64,000 nt of DNA, from positions 124,001 to 188,000 of the forward strand of contig NZ_LGDE01000226.1 of the NCBI RefSeq assembly GCF_001279725.1, written 5' to 3'. The stretch is from Streptomyces sp. WM4235 (GTDB lineage Bacteria; Actinomycetota; Actinomycetes; Streptomycetales; Streptomycetaceae). A program made the position numbers and the translations under genes. Shown in pieces: positions 53,577-61,152 of the stretch; the first letter of the stretch is position 1; the number at the start of each line of letters is the position of its first letter. A model generated the notes under the pieces. That model searched no databases and was not told the origin of the DNA. It saw only the letters and a program-made list of their open reading frames with translations.

Positions 53577-54440
53577 TCAGGCCGCGAGGGCGGTCTCGTA
53601 TTCGGCGGGGCTGCGGTAGCCGAGGCTGCTGTGGATGTTGTACCAGCTCTCGATCCACTCGAATATCGCGGTGTGGGCGGCGGCCCGGCTGGGCCAGGGG
53701 TGGCTGTCGCCCAGCTCGTTCTTGAGGGTGGAGAAGAACGATTCGGCGAGGGCGTTGTCCCAGCACTGACCGGTGCGGCCGACCGACAGGCGAACGCCGA
53801 ACTTCCCTGCGAGAGCGGCGAGTTCACGGCTGGTGTACTGACAGCCGCGGTCGGAGTGGAAGATCACCGGCCCGGACGGGCGGCGGGTGCGGTAGGCCGC
53901 GGTGAGGGCGTCGGCGACGAGTTCGGTCCGCAGGTGGTCGGCCGTCGCCCAGCCGACGACGCGGCGGGAGGCGATGTCGATCACGGTGGCCAGGTAGAGC
54001 CAGCCCTCGTCGGTGGCGATGTAGGTGATGTCCCCGCACCAGCGGGTGTCGACGGCGGCCGGGTCAGGCCGGAAATCACGAATGACCAGGTCAGGACGGG
54101 TGACCGCGTGTGGGTCGGGGATGGTGGTGCGAAGCCGGCGCCCTCGGGTCCGGCCGGTGATGCCTGCCTGCCGCATCAGGCGGGCCACTCGTCGGCGACC
54201 GCAGCCAGCGCCTTCGCGCTTGAGGACGGCGTGGACGCGCGGGGCACCGTAAGTGCCGCGGGACTTCTGGTGAACAGCGGTGATCTGCTCGGTCAGCTCG
54301 GCGTCCCGCACCGCCCGGGGGCCAGGGGTGCCGTTGCGGCGGGCGTAGTAGGCGGTCCGGGAGACCTCAAGGAGCTCACACGTCCGTTTGACGTTGTGAC
54401 CTGCGGTTTTCTCCGCCTCGATGAACGGGTCCACGTTCAC
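53577..54440 (-). CDS. IS3-family transposase OrfB (DDE integrase core)
   Basis: The 287-residue protein has the HTH_21-like segment RGTYGAPRVHAVL and the rve-type DDE core: DTRWCGDITYI, IFHSDRGCQYTS and NALAESFFSTLKNEL, ending with SSLGYRSPAEYE. GTG at 54440 overlaps the OrfA stop (GTGA). OrfB may be made by coupling or by a -1 frameshift fusion, as is usual in this family. Confidence 0.93.
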   Translation of the reverse strand: MNVDPFIEAEKTAGHNVKRTCELLEVSRTAYYARRNGTPGPRAVRDAELTEQITAVHQKSRGTYGAPRVHAVLKREGAGCGRRRVARLMRQAGITGRTRGRRLRTTIPDPHAVTRPDLVIRDFRPDPAAVDTRWCGDITYIATDEGWLYLATVIDIASRRVVGWATADHLRTELVADALTAAYRTRRPSGPVIFHSDRGCQYTSRELAALAGKFGVRLSVGRTGQCWDNALAESFFSTLKNELGDSHPWPSRAAAHTAIFEWIESWYNIHSSLGYRSPAEYETALAA

Positions 54441-54745
54441 CGGGTCTCCGTCGCGAAGAAAGCCGTCGCACGCTTGAGGATGTCGACGTCCTCCCGCAGC
54501 CTGCGGTTCTCCCGCCGCAGCGCAGCCAGTTCCTCACGTTCGCTGCTGGTCAGACCGTCCCGTTCACCGGCGTCGACCTGGGCCTGGCGGACCCAGTCCC
54601 TCACCGCCGTCTCGGTCAGGTCGAAGCCCCTGGCCACCTGGCCGACCGAGCGGTCACCCCGCCGGCACAGCTCGACGATCTCGGCCTTGAACTCCGGCGT
54701 GAACGAGCGCCGAGGACGCGCCTTCTTCTTCCCCATGCTCTCCAT
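54437..54745 (-). CDS. IS3-family transposase OrfA (helix-turn-helix)
   Basis: The product is about 102 residues. RRSFTPEFKAEIVELCRRG and DLTETAVRDWVRQAQVDAG form the DNA-binding helix-turn-helix, and ELAALRRENRRLREDVDILK is the leucine-zipper-like tail. Several in-frame ATG codons lie between 54736 and 54757; 54745 is a compromise. Confidence 0.88.
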   Translation of the reverse strand: MESMGKKKARPRRSFTPEFKAEIVELCRRGDRSVGQVARGFDLTETAVRDWVRQAQVDAGERDGLTSSEREELAALRRENRRLREDVDILKRATAFFATETR

Positions 54746-54793
54746 GATGAACATCATCCTTCCGGGGCCCAAGCCCCTGATCTCCGATGTCCG

Positions 54794-54831
54794 TCAAAGC
54801 GGATCAAGCCCATCAAAGCGGATCAAGCCCA
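54794..54831. repeat. 19-bp tandem duplication at the right end of the IS3 element
   Basis: TCAAAGCGGATCAAGCCCA occurs twice without a gap. The inner copy lies within the terminal inverted repeat, so the element has an extra outer copy of the last part of its own end. Confidence 0.9.
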
Positions 54832-55484
54832 CTCAGGATCCCTCCGAGTCCGTGCTGCGCGTGGTGGCTCTCGTCTGCACGGGCGAGTTCGCGGACCGCT
54901 ACCCGCGCCAGGCCCTGATCCGGCTGCGGCACATCCTCAACCGGCCGGCACAAGACCGTGCGGTATCGGGCGCGGCGACCGCGCTCCAGCGCATCGCGGC
55001 CAAGGAAGGTCAGTTGCCAACGGTCTGGCGGATGGTCAGTCGCTGGATCGATACGGACAAGAAGGAGGACAGGGACGGCGTGCACCGGGCCTTCCTGGCT
55101 CTCCTCGATCCCGAGAGCGACCCGTACGTCCTCCAGGTCATGCTGGAGGCAGCCCATCAGGACAGCGGGGTCGAGGAAGCCATCGTCAAGGGGTGGAAGG
55201 CGTCCCTTGACAACACACATGTCGACCCCGAGTGCCGCCGTTTGATCAGGGGCTGGGCCCAGGCCCGCTCGCAAGGTTTCGTACGCCGCGAGCAGACCGC
55301 CGACATCCTCAACAGGATCATCGAGCAGCACTTGGTGAGCTCCCCGATCTCCGCGCTGCTGTTCGGGGACTCGACCGTTCGCGATGACAAGGCCGTCATC
55401 GAGCTGCGGCGTGATCTGCTGCTGCCTGCGCAGCTGGCCCGGTTCCAGCTCGATGCCCCGGCCTCGGAGTCGTGATCGCGACCA

Positions 55485-56234
55485 GTGCCCACACGAGCTG
55501 AACGAAGAGAAGCGAAGAAGATCCGCGCGGGGCTGGCCCGAATCGAGGCGCGCGTGCGCAGCAGGTACGAGGGCATCGGGTTCCACGTGGTGATGGCCGC
55601 GTCCGTGCAGAGCGATCCCCCTTACGCGATGGACGCGCAGGAAGTCATCGACGAGGTCCGGGCGCGAGTCCGTCACCATGCGGCCGACGTCCTGCAGCAC
55701 TGCGAGGTCTTCGACCTGCCCTCGGTCCAGGACCACTGCGCGCGTGCACTGTCCCACGTACGGTCGCTCGCCTGCGATCCACCCCTGAAGTTCGCCGCCA
55801 CGGTCGTCGTGGACCTGCTCCCCGACGACCAGGCCGCGGTGGCCGTACTCCTGGCCGCTCAGCGCAAGCAGGCACTCGAGGACACCCTGCGGCGCCAGAA
55901 GGCACAAGCGATCGCCGAAGAGCTCGCCGATCCGGCCACAGCGCTCCTCCACATGCTTCAGGGGGAGAAGGCTGACTGGTCGAAGGCCACTGAGGACAAG
56001 GCCGGCGCGCTGGCGAAGATATTCGCCCAATACCGGCCCCCGCACCCTCAGGGATCCGAATATGCACTGGTCGAGGTGGTCCGCCAGTTCCTCGACTCCT
56101 TCACCGAGCCGGAGCCGAAGAGGATGCTCTACGAGTTGCTGGCCGGGAGCATGCGCGCCGCCAACCGCCCCCAACAGGCCGCCAGCGTTGAGCAGCTCAT
56201 GGATCTGTCTGCCGATCCCCAGGAGGTGCTGTGA
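55485..56234 (+). CDS. Hypothetical helical protein, third gene of the P-loop operon
   Basis: The 249-residue protein is rich in Ala, Arg and Glu and predicted largely helical (ARIEARVRSRYEG; QKAQAIAEELADPATALL). No domain is recognised. It starts with GTG 9 nt after the stop of the interrupted NTPase gene and is likely co-transcribed with it, so the IS3 insertion should be polar on it. Confidence 0.65.
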   Translation: MPTRAERREAKKIRAGLARIEARVRSRYEGIGFHVVMAASVQSDPPYAMDAQEVIDEVRARVRHHAADVLQHCEVFDLPSVQDHCARALSHVRSLACDPPLKFAATVVVDLLPDDQAAVAVLLAAQRKQALEDTLRRQKAQAIAEELADPATALLHMLQGEKADWSKATEDKAGALAKIFAQYRPPHPQGSEYALVEVVRQFLDSFTEPEPKRMLYELLAGSMRAANRPQQAASVEQLMDLSADPQEVL

Positions 56235-56265
56235 AGAGTGCGGGACGCGGCGGACGGTACCGCCG

Positions 56266-56484
56266 ATGAGCACAGGCATCTGGCGGTGGATCCTCGCGCC
56301 GAGAACCAGCTGGGCGGCCTGGAAGCTCTGCCGGGCTGGTGACGGCGCCATCGATTTCGACGTTGCATGGCGCCAGGCCCGCCTGCGTCGCCACCCCGAC
56401 GAGATCGAGTTCCGGGCCGCCGGCCACCGCTACGACGGGGTACCCGAGGAACTGCCCGTCTGCGACCCTCCCTGCCCGCCCTAG
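56266..56484 (+). CDS. Small hypothetical protein after the P-loop operon
   Basis: A 72-residue frame (IDFDVAWRQARLRRHPDEIE) begins at ATG 56266 and has a credible hydrophilic protein-like second half. A 12-codon frame starting in a GTGA at the end of the previous gene ends in the ATGA of this start, which would couple all three. There is no clear ribosome-binding site, so support is modest. Confidence 0.4.
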   Translation: MSTGIWRWILAPRTSWAAWKLCRAGDGAIDFDVAWRQARLRRHPDEIEFRAAGHRYDGVPEELPVCDPPCPP

Positions 56485-56608
56485 AAACAGCGGTGAGTAC
56501 TTCGGCGTATCGCCTCGGATACGCCGAAGCAGTGGAGTCCGCGCTCCGTTGCAGTACTTCCCACCCAGCCCGCTTGCTACTTTGATAGCGATATGGCTGG
56601 GTGGGAGC

Positions 56609-57070
56609 ATGCACGACGCCTACGTACCCTGGCCTCGTTTCGACCGCCGCGCCCTCCTGCTCCTACTCGACGATCAGCAACGACTCCTGCTGTGCGGCTC
56701 ATGCTGCCGCGGCTGGACCGTCCCCGAGATCCGCCTGGGCTCCAACACCGACTTCCTGGGAGAAACGAACCGGTTCCTCACAGAGCGGTTCGGCCTTCCC
56801 CGCCCCGCGCTGTCGGGCCTCTACGGACTGCACCAGACCCGCCACCAGGAGAGCTGGCAGTACGACCGCACCACAGCGTCCCGCGCCTACATCGCGAGGG
56901 TCAGCAACACCCAGTCCGCGATCTGGCAAGAGACCGGACCGTCGCACGCCCGATGGGGACCCCGGGAACTGAAATGCCGCCGGAGGGAAATCTCGCCCGA
57001 GGGGATCGTCCTGCTCGCCACGGGATACCTCGAGGGCTGGCTGCCTGACGGTCCGCTCGGGTTGTCGTAG
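56609..57070 (+). CDS. Degenerate NUDIX-like protein
   Basis: The 153-residue frame has the beta-strand pattern of a NUDIX fold (ALLLLLDDQQRLLLCG, GWTVPEIRLGSNTDFLGETN). The Nudix box GX5EX7REUXEEXGU is not complete, so pyrophosphatase activity is doubtful. ATG at 56609 has a GGGAG directly before it, too close for a normal ribosome-binding site, and an AT-rich stretch upstream could be a -10 element of a leaderless transcript. Confidence 0.5.
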   Translation: MHDAYVPWPRFDRRALLLLLDDQQRLLLCGSCCRGWTVPEIRLGSNTDFLGETNRFLTERFGLPRPALSGLYGLHQTRHQESWQYDRTTASRAYIARVSNTQSAIWQETGPSHARWGPRELKCRRREISPEGIVLLATGYLEGWLPDGPLGLS

Positions 57071-57227
57071 AGGGCCTGGAAGCCGGGGAAGATTTGGCTC
57101 CAGCCCGAGCAGCCGCGTCCCGCGCCAACTGGATCCGGCGGAAGGCCGCCCCGGTTGGGGCTGGGGCAGCCTTCCCGTTCTGTGCGACAGATTCTTCCGG
57201 CATCGAGACTCTGGTGGCCCCTGAGGG

Positions 57228-57323
57228 CTACGCCTCGTCGTCTTCGCATTCCCTGACGAACCAGAGATCGAAGGACTGGCGCCGGACGCCCGGCGGCCGC
57301 TCACGGGTACGGACCATCGCCAT
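57228..57323 (-). CDS. 31-residue peptide coupled to the TauD-like dioxygenase
   Basis: ATG at 57323 shares its A with the TGA of the dioxygenase gene (TGATG). The peptide begins with a basic segment (MAMVRTRERPPGVRR), followed by QSFDLWFVRE and an acidic end (CEDDEA). One Cys and one Trp are present. Its coupling and amphiphilic layout suggest a real small protein, perhaps a modified peptide or a small subunit; function unknown. Confidence 0.45.
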   Translation of the reverse strand: MAMVRTRERPPGVRRQSFDLWFVRECEDDEA

Positions 57324-58165
57324 CAGGAGCTCTCGATCACGTGCTCGATCCGCGGGTCGACGATGTCCAGTTGCCCGGAGGGGACGGCGACGGCCTCCGT
57401 GCTCCAGCCCCAGATGGAGCGCAGGCTCCGCAGGGGGTCGTTGTGCCCAGCCCGGCCGTGCAGCATCCGGTAGTTGTCGATGCACAACATCTCGCCGGCT
57501 TCCAGCCGGAACGTCGGTCCGTTGTCGCGGGCGTCGAGGGCCGCTTCCTCCCACTGCCGGATGAACGTCCACGCGTCCTGCTCCTGCGCACCGTTCACTG
57601 GTGACAGATAGGGGTGGTAGCGCCCCTGAAACCGGCCGGTGGGAGTAACGCGCACGATGGGGGCGTAGCCGTCCTGCGGATAGTTCGGCTCGGAGTGGTC
57701 TATGTCGACGGCCCTGCAGAACGCGGCAAGGTCGGCGCGGAGCGGGTCCGCCTCAAGAAGGCTGATCATCGCGGAGGTGTCGATCAGGAACGACTCACCA
57801 CCGGTGACGGCCGGGCGCTCGCACCACAGGAACAGGTGGTCGGGTGCGAAATCCCCGAATGCGTAACCGTCGTTGTGGGGAGGCATGAGCTCCTGCGAGA
57901 TACTGAAGGAACGCTTGCGTCCCGAAGCGTCGGCGGGTTGCACCGACACCGCTTCGGCCTGGGCCGCCTCGCTCTGCCCGGTCACGTCGATCTGGGTGGT
58001 GATCCGCACTGCCCTGTCCCCCATGACGCGCTGCCCCATGGACAGCGCGGTGGGTTCATCTGGGACACCGGTAAGTATGGCGGCGCCCTGCCGGTGGACC
58101 AGCTCGCGCGCCTGATCTGCGCTGGACACCCGGACCGGTACGACGCTTGCCGCGCGCGTGCTCAA
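57323..58165 (-). CDS. TauD/TfdA-like Fe(II)/2-oxoglutarate dioxygenase
   Basis: The 280-residue enzyme has the iron facial triad: HND at residues 97-99 (MPPHNDGYAFG) and the distal His in the MLHGRAGH segment, with Arg residues in RSLRSIWGW for 2-oxoglutarate. HxD is intact, so it should be a hydroxylase or desaturase and not a halogenase. TTG at 58165 was chosen because AGGAGAG lies just before it. It follows the NDK-like gene by 16 nt. A natural-product tailoring role on a small amino acid or peptide is likely. Confidence 0.82.
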   Translation of the reverse strand: MSTRAASVVPVRVSSADQARELVHRQGAAILTGVPDEPTALSMGQRVMGDRAVRITTQIDVTGQSEAAQAEAVSVQPADASGRKRSFSISQELMPPHNDGYAFGDFAPDHLFLWCERPAVTGGESFLIDTSAMISLLEADPLRADLAAFCRAVDIDHSEPNYPQDGYAPIVRVTPTGRFQGRYHPYLSPVNGAQEQDAWTFIRQWEEAALDARDNGPTFRLEAGEMLCIDNYRMLHGRAGHNDPLRSLRSIWGWSTEAVAVPSGQLDIVDPRIEHVIESS

Positions 58166-58181
58166 GACACTCTCCTCTGAG

Positions 58182-58694
58182 TCAGCGAATGAACCGCTCC
58201 AAAAGGGTCCGGTACCCGTGGATTTCCTCCTTCGAGAACCAGACGCCCAGCTCGTAGGCAGCCTCGTCGCGACTGCTCGACGCGTGGACGACGTTGGCGA
58301 TTCCCTTCCCGGTCGCCTCGCTCGACCTGCGGCTGTCGTGCGCGAGATCCCCGCGGATGGTGCCGGGAGCCGCCTCGTCGGGACACGAAGCACCCACCAT
58401 TTTGCGGACGGTGGCGACGACGTCGTGCCCTTCGAGTGCCACGGCGATCACCGGCGCCTGCTGCATGAAGACCGCGCTGCGTTCGTAGACGGAACGGCCG
58501 AGCCGCTCCTCCAGGTCGAAGTAGTGGCGGCGTACGAGCTCTGCGTCCATCCTCGCCATCTTGACGCCTACGATCTTGAAACCGGCATCCTCGAACCGCG
58601 ACAGCACCCTTCCGGAGATTCCCCGTACGACGGCATCGGGTTTGAGCAACACCAGGGTCCGTTCGGGGGTGGTGTCACCCGGTATGAGGTCCAC
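58182..58694 (-). CDS. Nucleoside diphosphate kinase-like protein
   Basis: The 170-residue protein has the NDK start (TLVLLKPDAVVRG), the GTIRGD stretch and the active-site His in NVVHASSS, aligned with NxxHGSDS of true kinases. A small insertion precedes the His and the C-terminus is longer than the usual 135-150 residues. It is thus a divergent paralogue, possibly acting on a special nucleotide or phospho-intermediate. GTG at 58694 has AGGAGAG upstream; another GTG is two codons earlier. It is in an operon with the TauD-like gene. Confidence 0.85.
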   Translation of the reverse strand: MDLIPGDTTPERTLVLLKPDAVVRGISGRVLSRFEDAGFKIVGVKMARMDAELVRRHYFDLEERLGRSVYERSAVFMQQAPVIAVALEGHDVVATVRKMVGASCPDEAAPGTIRGDLAHDSRRSSEATGKGIANVVHASSSRDEAAYELGVWFSKEEIHGYRTLLERFIR

Positions 58695-58776
58695 TCTCAC
58701 TCTCCTTCCTGCTGCCGCACGAGCTGGGGCGGGAAGCCGTCACTTTTCTACACGCCTTCCCGTCCACCTAAAAGTG

Positions 58777-58844
58777 CTCCTAGGAGGACCTCCGTGGGGG
58801 TGGCCCTTCGGCCACCTCTTCGGTGCAGGTCCTTCGGCCACCTG
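58777..58844. promoter_or_regulatory. Cluster of short palindromes in a divergent promoter region
   Basis: CTCCTAGGAG at 58777-58786 is a perfect palindrome. GGTGGCCCTTCGGCCACC at 58799-58816 can form a hairpin, and CCTTCGGCCACCT recurs nearby at about 58831-58843. The cluster lies between the NDK-like and CYTH genes, just upstream of the latter. Confidence 0.4.
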
Positions 58845-58877
58845 TCTCACCCCGGGCCCGGCGCCCAACATCGGACC

Positions 58878-59342
58878 ATGGCTGTGGAGATCGAGCGCAA
58901 GTTCCTCGTCAAGGACGAAGTTTCCCTCCGTGACGTCCCGTCGATCCCTGTGCGTCAGGGCTATCTAGTGCGGGGCGATGGGAGCGAGGTGCGCATACGG
59001 CAGGAGGGAGCGGCGTACTCCCTGACCGTCAAGCAGGGCAAGGGGCTCGAACGGTCGGAGTTCGAGATCTCCATCGACACTGGGCAGTTCGAGACCTTAT
59101 GGCCAGCGACCGAGGGCGCCCGGGTGGCCAAGGCCCGTCGCCTGGTCCCCCTCGAGTCCGCCCGTGTGGCGTGCGTGGACACATTCGAGGGCGCTCTCGC
59201 AGGACTGGTCACCGTGGAGGTGGAGTTCGGGACGGTGGAGGAGGCACACTCCTTCGAGCCTCCCGGCTGGTTCGGCACCGAGGTGACGGACGACGGCCGG
59301 TTCGCGAACGGTGTGCTGAGTACCCAAGGAGCGCCCTGGTGA
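58878..59342 (+). CDS. CYTH-domain phosphatase/cyclase-like protein
   Basis: The 154-residue protein begins with the CYTH signature EIERKFLV and has the basic and acidic tunnel residues in EVRIRQEG, YSLTVKQG and TVEVEFGT. CYTH proteins bind triphosphates; activity may be tripolyphosphatase or adenylate cyclase. No ribosome-binding site precedes the ATG, so it may be leaderless. The stop overlaps the next gene start as GTGA. Confidence 0.88.
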   Translation: MAVEIERKFLVKDEVSLRDVPSIPVRQGYLVRGDGSEVRIRQEGAAYSLTVKQGKGLERSEFEISIDTGQFETLWPATEGARVAKARRLVPLESARVACVDTFEGALAGLVTVEVEFGTVEEAHSFEPPGWFGTEVTDDGRFANGVLSTQGAPW

Positions 59343-60202
59343 CCCGGGTGGCGGTGGTCGGCCTAGGCCGGATGGGAACGGCCGTGGCGCGACGGCTGGC
59401 GGACACGGGGCACGAGGTCACGGTGTGGAACCGGACCAGGATCGCGCCCGAGACGGTGCCCAACGCGCTACGCAGGGCGGCTAGCCCCGCGGAGGCCGCC
59501 GCGCGAGCGGACGTCGTCGTCCTGCTGGTGGCCGACGACACGGCACTGCGCGCGGTGGTCAGCGGTCCCGACGGGGTAGCCCGCGGCGTCGTCCCTGGGG
59601 TTGGCACCGTGGTGCAGATGTCAACGGTCGCTCCCGATTCCGCGGCTTGGCTCGCAGAGGAACTACCAGCGGGCGTAGGCCTGTTGGATGCACCTGTGAT
59701 GGGTAGCGTGGACGCCGTCCACAGCGGGACCTTGACCGTGTTCGCCAGCGGCCTCCCTGAAGTGGTGGAACGCTGGACCCCTCTGCTCCAGAATCTGGGA
59801 CCTGTACTGCACGTCGGCGGGACCGGCGCCGGCACCGCGGCCAAACTGATGGCCAACGGTGCGCTCTTCGGCATGGTCGCACTGCTGGGGGAAGCCATGG
59901 ACCTAGCCGCGGGGCTGGGGCTGGCGCCTGCCGTCGCCTTCGATGTGTTGAACGCCACGCCCCTCGCCGCTCAGGCCACGCGGCGCCGCGAGTCGCTCGT
60001 GAAGGACGACTATCCCCCTAGGTTCACACTCGACCTCGCAGCCAAGGACGCTCACTTGGTCCTCGGAGCGGCCACGGCTGCTGGGGTGAGTCTGCCCCTC
60101 GGTGAAGCCGCTCTGGATTGGATGCTCCGAGCCGCCCAGGCCGGGTACGCGGGAGAGGACTACACGGTGATCCTGCGCCGTCCCGGCCGTTCGTATCAAT
60201 GA
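59339..60202 (+). CDS. Beta-hydroxyacid dehydrogenase-like NAD(P) enzyme
   Basis: The 287-residue protein has an N-terminal Rossmann motif (VAVVGLGRMGTAVARRL), the substrate-side DAPVMGSVDAVHSGTL and the GAGTAAKLMANG segment. The Lys is the usual catalytic position of the 3-hydroxyisobutyrate dehydrogenase family. Imine reductases share this fold, but the Lys favours a dehydrogenase. GTG at 59339 overlaps the CYTH stop (GTGA). Its 3' end overlaps the convergent DUF190 gene by 7 nt. Confidence 0.88.
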   Translation: MTRVAVVGLGRMGTAVARRLADTGHEVTVWNRTRIAPETVPNALRRAASPAEAAARADVVVLLVADDTALRAVVSGPDGVARGVVPGVGTVVQMSTVAPDSAAWLAEELPAGVGLLDAPVMGSVDAVHSGTLTVFASGLPEVVERWTPLLQNLGPVLHVGGTGAGTAAKLMANGALFGMVALLGEAMDLAAGLGLAPAVAFDVLNATPLAAQATRRRESLVKDDYPPRFTLDLAAKDAHLVLGAATAAGVSLPLGEAALDWMLRAAQAGYAGEDYTVILRRPGRSYQ

Positions 60203-60513
60203 CCGGTCGGGATCCGCTCCGGGAAGTCGAGAGTCGCCACCGTGCCGTCGAGCGTCCCGGACAGGTCCTCCAGCAGCTGACGCACCTTCTCTTCCTCGTC
60301 GACGACAACCACAGTGAGAGGAAGCCATCCGTTCGGGCGGAGCATTGTGGCGCGTGACCGGCGCGTGTGCGGGAGAGGCTCGCCCTCGAAGACGCTGGCG
60401 CCGGCAATGCCCGACCGGCGGGCTCTACGGACGATCTCGAACCACAGGGGGGTGCGGCGCCACATGGCCGCGCCGGTCAGGTGGACGGTCAGTCTGCACA
60501 GGTGAAGGTTCAT
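60196..60513 (-). CDS. DUF190-family protein
   Basis: The 105-residue protein shows the DUF190 layout: LHLCRLTVHLTG, LWFEIVRRARRSGIAGASVFEG and a later LPLTVVVVDEEEKVRQLLEDL. DUF190 proteins are small PII-like proteins often found beside ion-transport genes, including fluoride channel genes. It is the last gene of a minus-strand run that includes a CPA2 antiporter, 30 nt after the histidine phosphatase. Confidence 0.8.
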   Translation of the reverse strand: MNLHLCRLTVHLTGAAMWRRTPLWFEIVRRARRSGIAGASVFEGEPLPHTRRSRATMLRPNGWLPLTVVVVDEEEKVRQLLEDLSGTLDGTVATLDFPERIPTGH

Positions 60514-60543
60514 GGGGCAGTCCAGTGATGGTCGGGGCCTCGG

Positions 60544-61152
60544 TCAGAGCGTGCGCAGCGGCGCCGGAAGGTGATCCCACAGGCTGAGGTGGACGACACG
60601 CCATCTCCCCTTCTTCCACTCGAGGGAGGTGATCGTGGCGTTGTACACCTGGAAGCAGGTCAGGTCGGTTTTCATGGCGACTCGCAGCACGGTCTTGATA
60701 AGCCCGCCGTGCGTTACCGCGAGCACCGGACCGCCCGTCGTCTCGGCCTGCCGTACAAGTTCGGCCAGTGCCGTCCATGCCTGTGCGCGGAAGCCTGCAT
60801 AGCGTACGGACAGGTCGCGGACCGGCTGCGGTCCGGCGACCAGAGGACCTTCGGTGACCGGGAGTTCGTCCACGACGTGGAAGGGGGCCTCGGCCAGGCT
60901 CGGCTGCACGTCGGCCGGTAGCCCCAGGGCCTCGGACACGCAGGCGGCGGTCTGGCGAGCGCGCTCGAGGGGGCTGGTCACCACGGAGGCGACGTCCAAG
61001 CGTCCTTTCGCGTCCAGCGCGGGGTGCGCCGCGAGCCAGCCCGCGAGCAGCCGTGCCTGGCGCTGGCCCGCCTGAGACAGCGGGGTGTCAAGGTTGTCGC
61101 TGGGGGCGACCTGCCACTGGGACTGGCCATGCCGCGCCATGTGGATCTTCAT
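60544..61152 (-). CDS. Histidine phosphatase (phosphoglycerate mutase-like)
   Basis: The 202-residue protein has the catalytic MARHGQSQW near the N-terminus, SPLERARQTA, and the second His in AVTHGGLIKTVL. This is the branch 1 histidine phosphatase pattern. ATG at 61152 overlaps the antiporter stop (ATGA). It probably dephosphorylates a small metabolite. Confidence 0.88.
   Translation of the reverse strand: MKIHMARHGQSQWQVAPSDNLDTPLSQAGQRQARLLAGWLAAHPALDAKGRLDVASVVTSPLERARQTAACVSEALGLPADVQPSLAEAPFHVVDELPVTEGPLVAGPQPVRDLSVRYAGFRAQAWTALAELVRQAETTGGPVLAVTHGGLIKTVLRVAMKTDLTCFQVYNATITSLEWKKGRWRVVHLSLWDHLPAPLRTL

Larger units (their letters stand above)
53537..54831. mobile_element. IS3-family insertion sequence
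   Basis: The left end starts TGAGCTTGTTCCGCTTTGAC; the right end, read on the opposite strand, starts TGGGCTTGATCCGCTTTGA. The two inverted repeats match at 23 of 25 positions. The right end carries a 19-bp tandem duplication. A 3-bp CTC duplication flanks the element (53534-53536 and 54832-54834). It encodes OrfA and OrfB of an IS3-type transposase on the minus strand, both apparently intact. Confidence 0.9.
52015..55475 (+). pseudogene. P-loop NTPase/helical-repeat protein split by an IS3-family element
   Basis: Coding segments are 52015-53536 and 54835-55475. Removing the element and one copy of the CTC target duplication joins them in frame into a 720-residue protein (TWA to QDPSES at the join). 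Walker A is GAPGTGKRTA near residue 130 and a possible Walker B is CLVVVADEGSW. The C-terminal half is helical and HEAT-like. An N-terminal SRIIVAAGPVTLH segment matches the type of tail seen on the upstream gene product. With the insertion, translation of the first part runs on about 27 codons into the element and stops. The function is unknown; a signalling or defence NTPase is possible. Confidence 0.8.

Noticed and set aside
53553..54796. Shorter IS3 boundaries using TGACGGACA ends
   Set aside because: These give no target duplication, while the longer ends at 53537 and 54831 give a CTC duplication and restore the interrupted frame.
57323..58165. Fe(II)/2-oxoglutarate halogenase
   Set aside because: The facial triad is intact HxD (HND); halogenases have Gly or Ala in place of the Asp.
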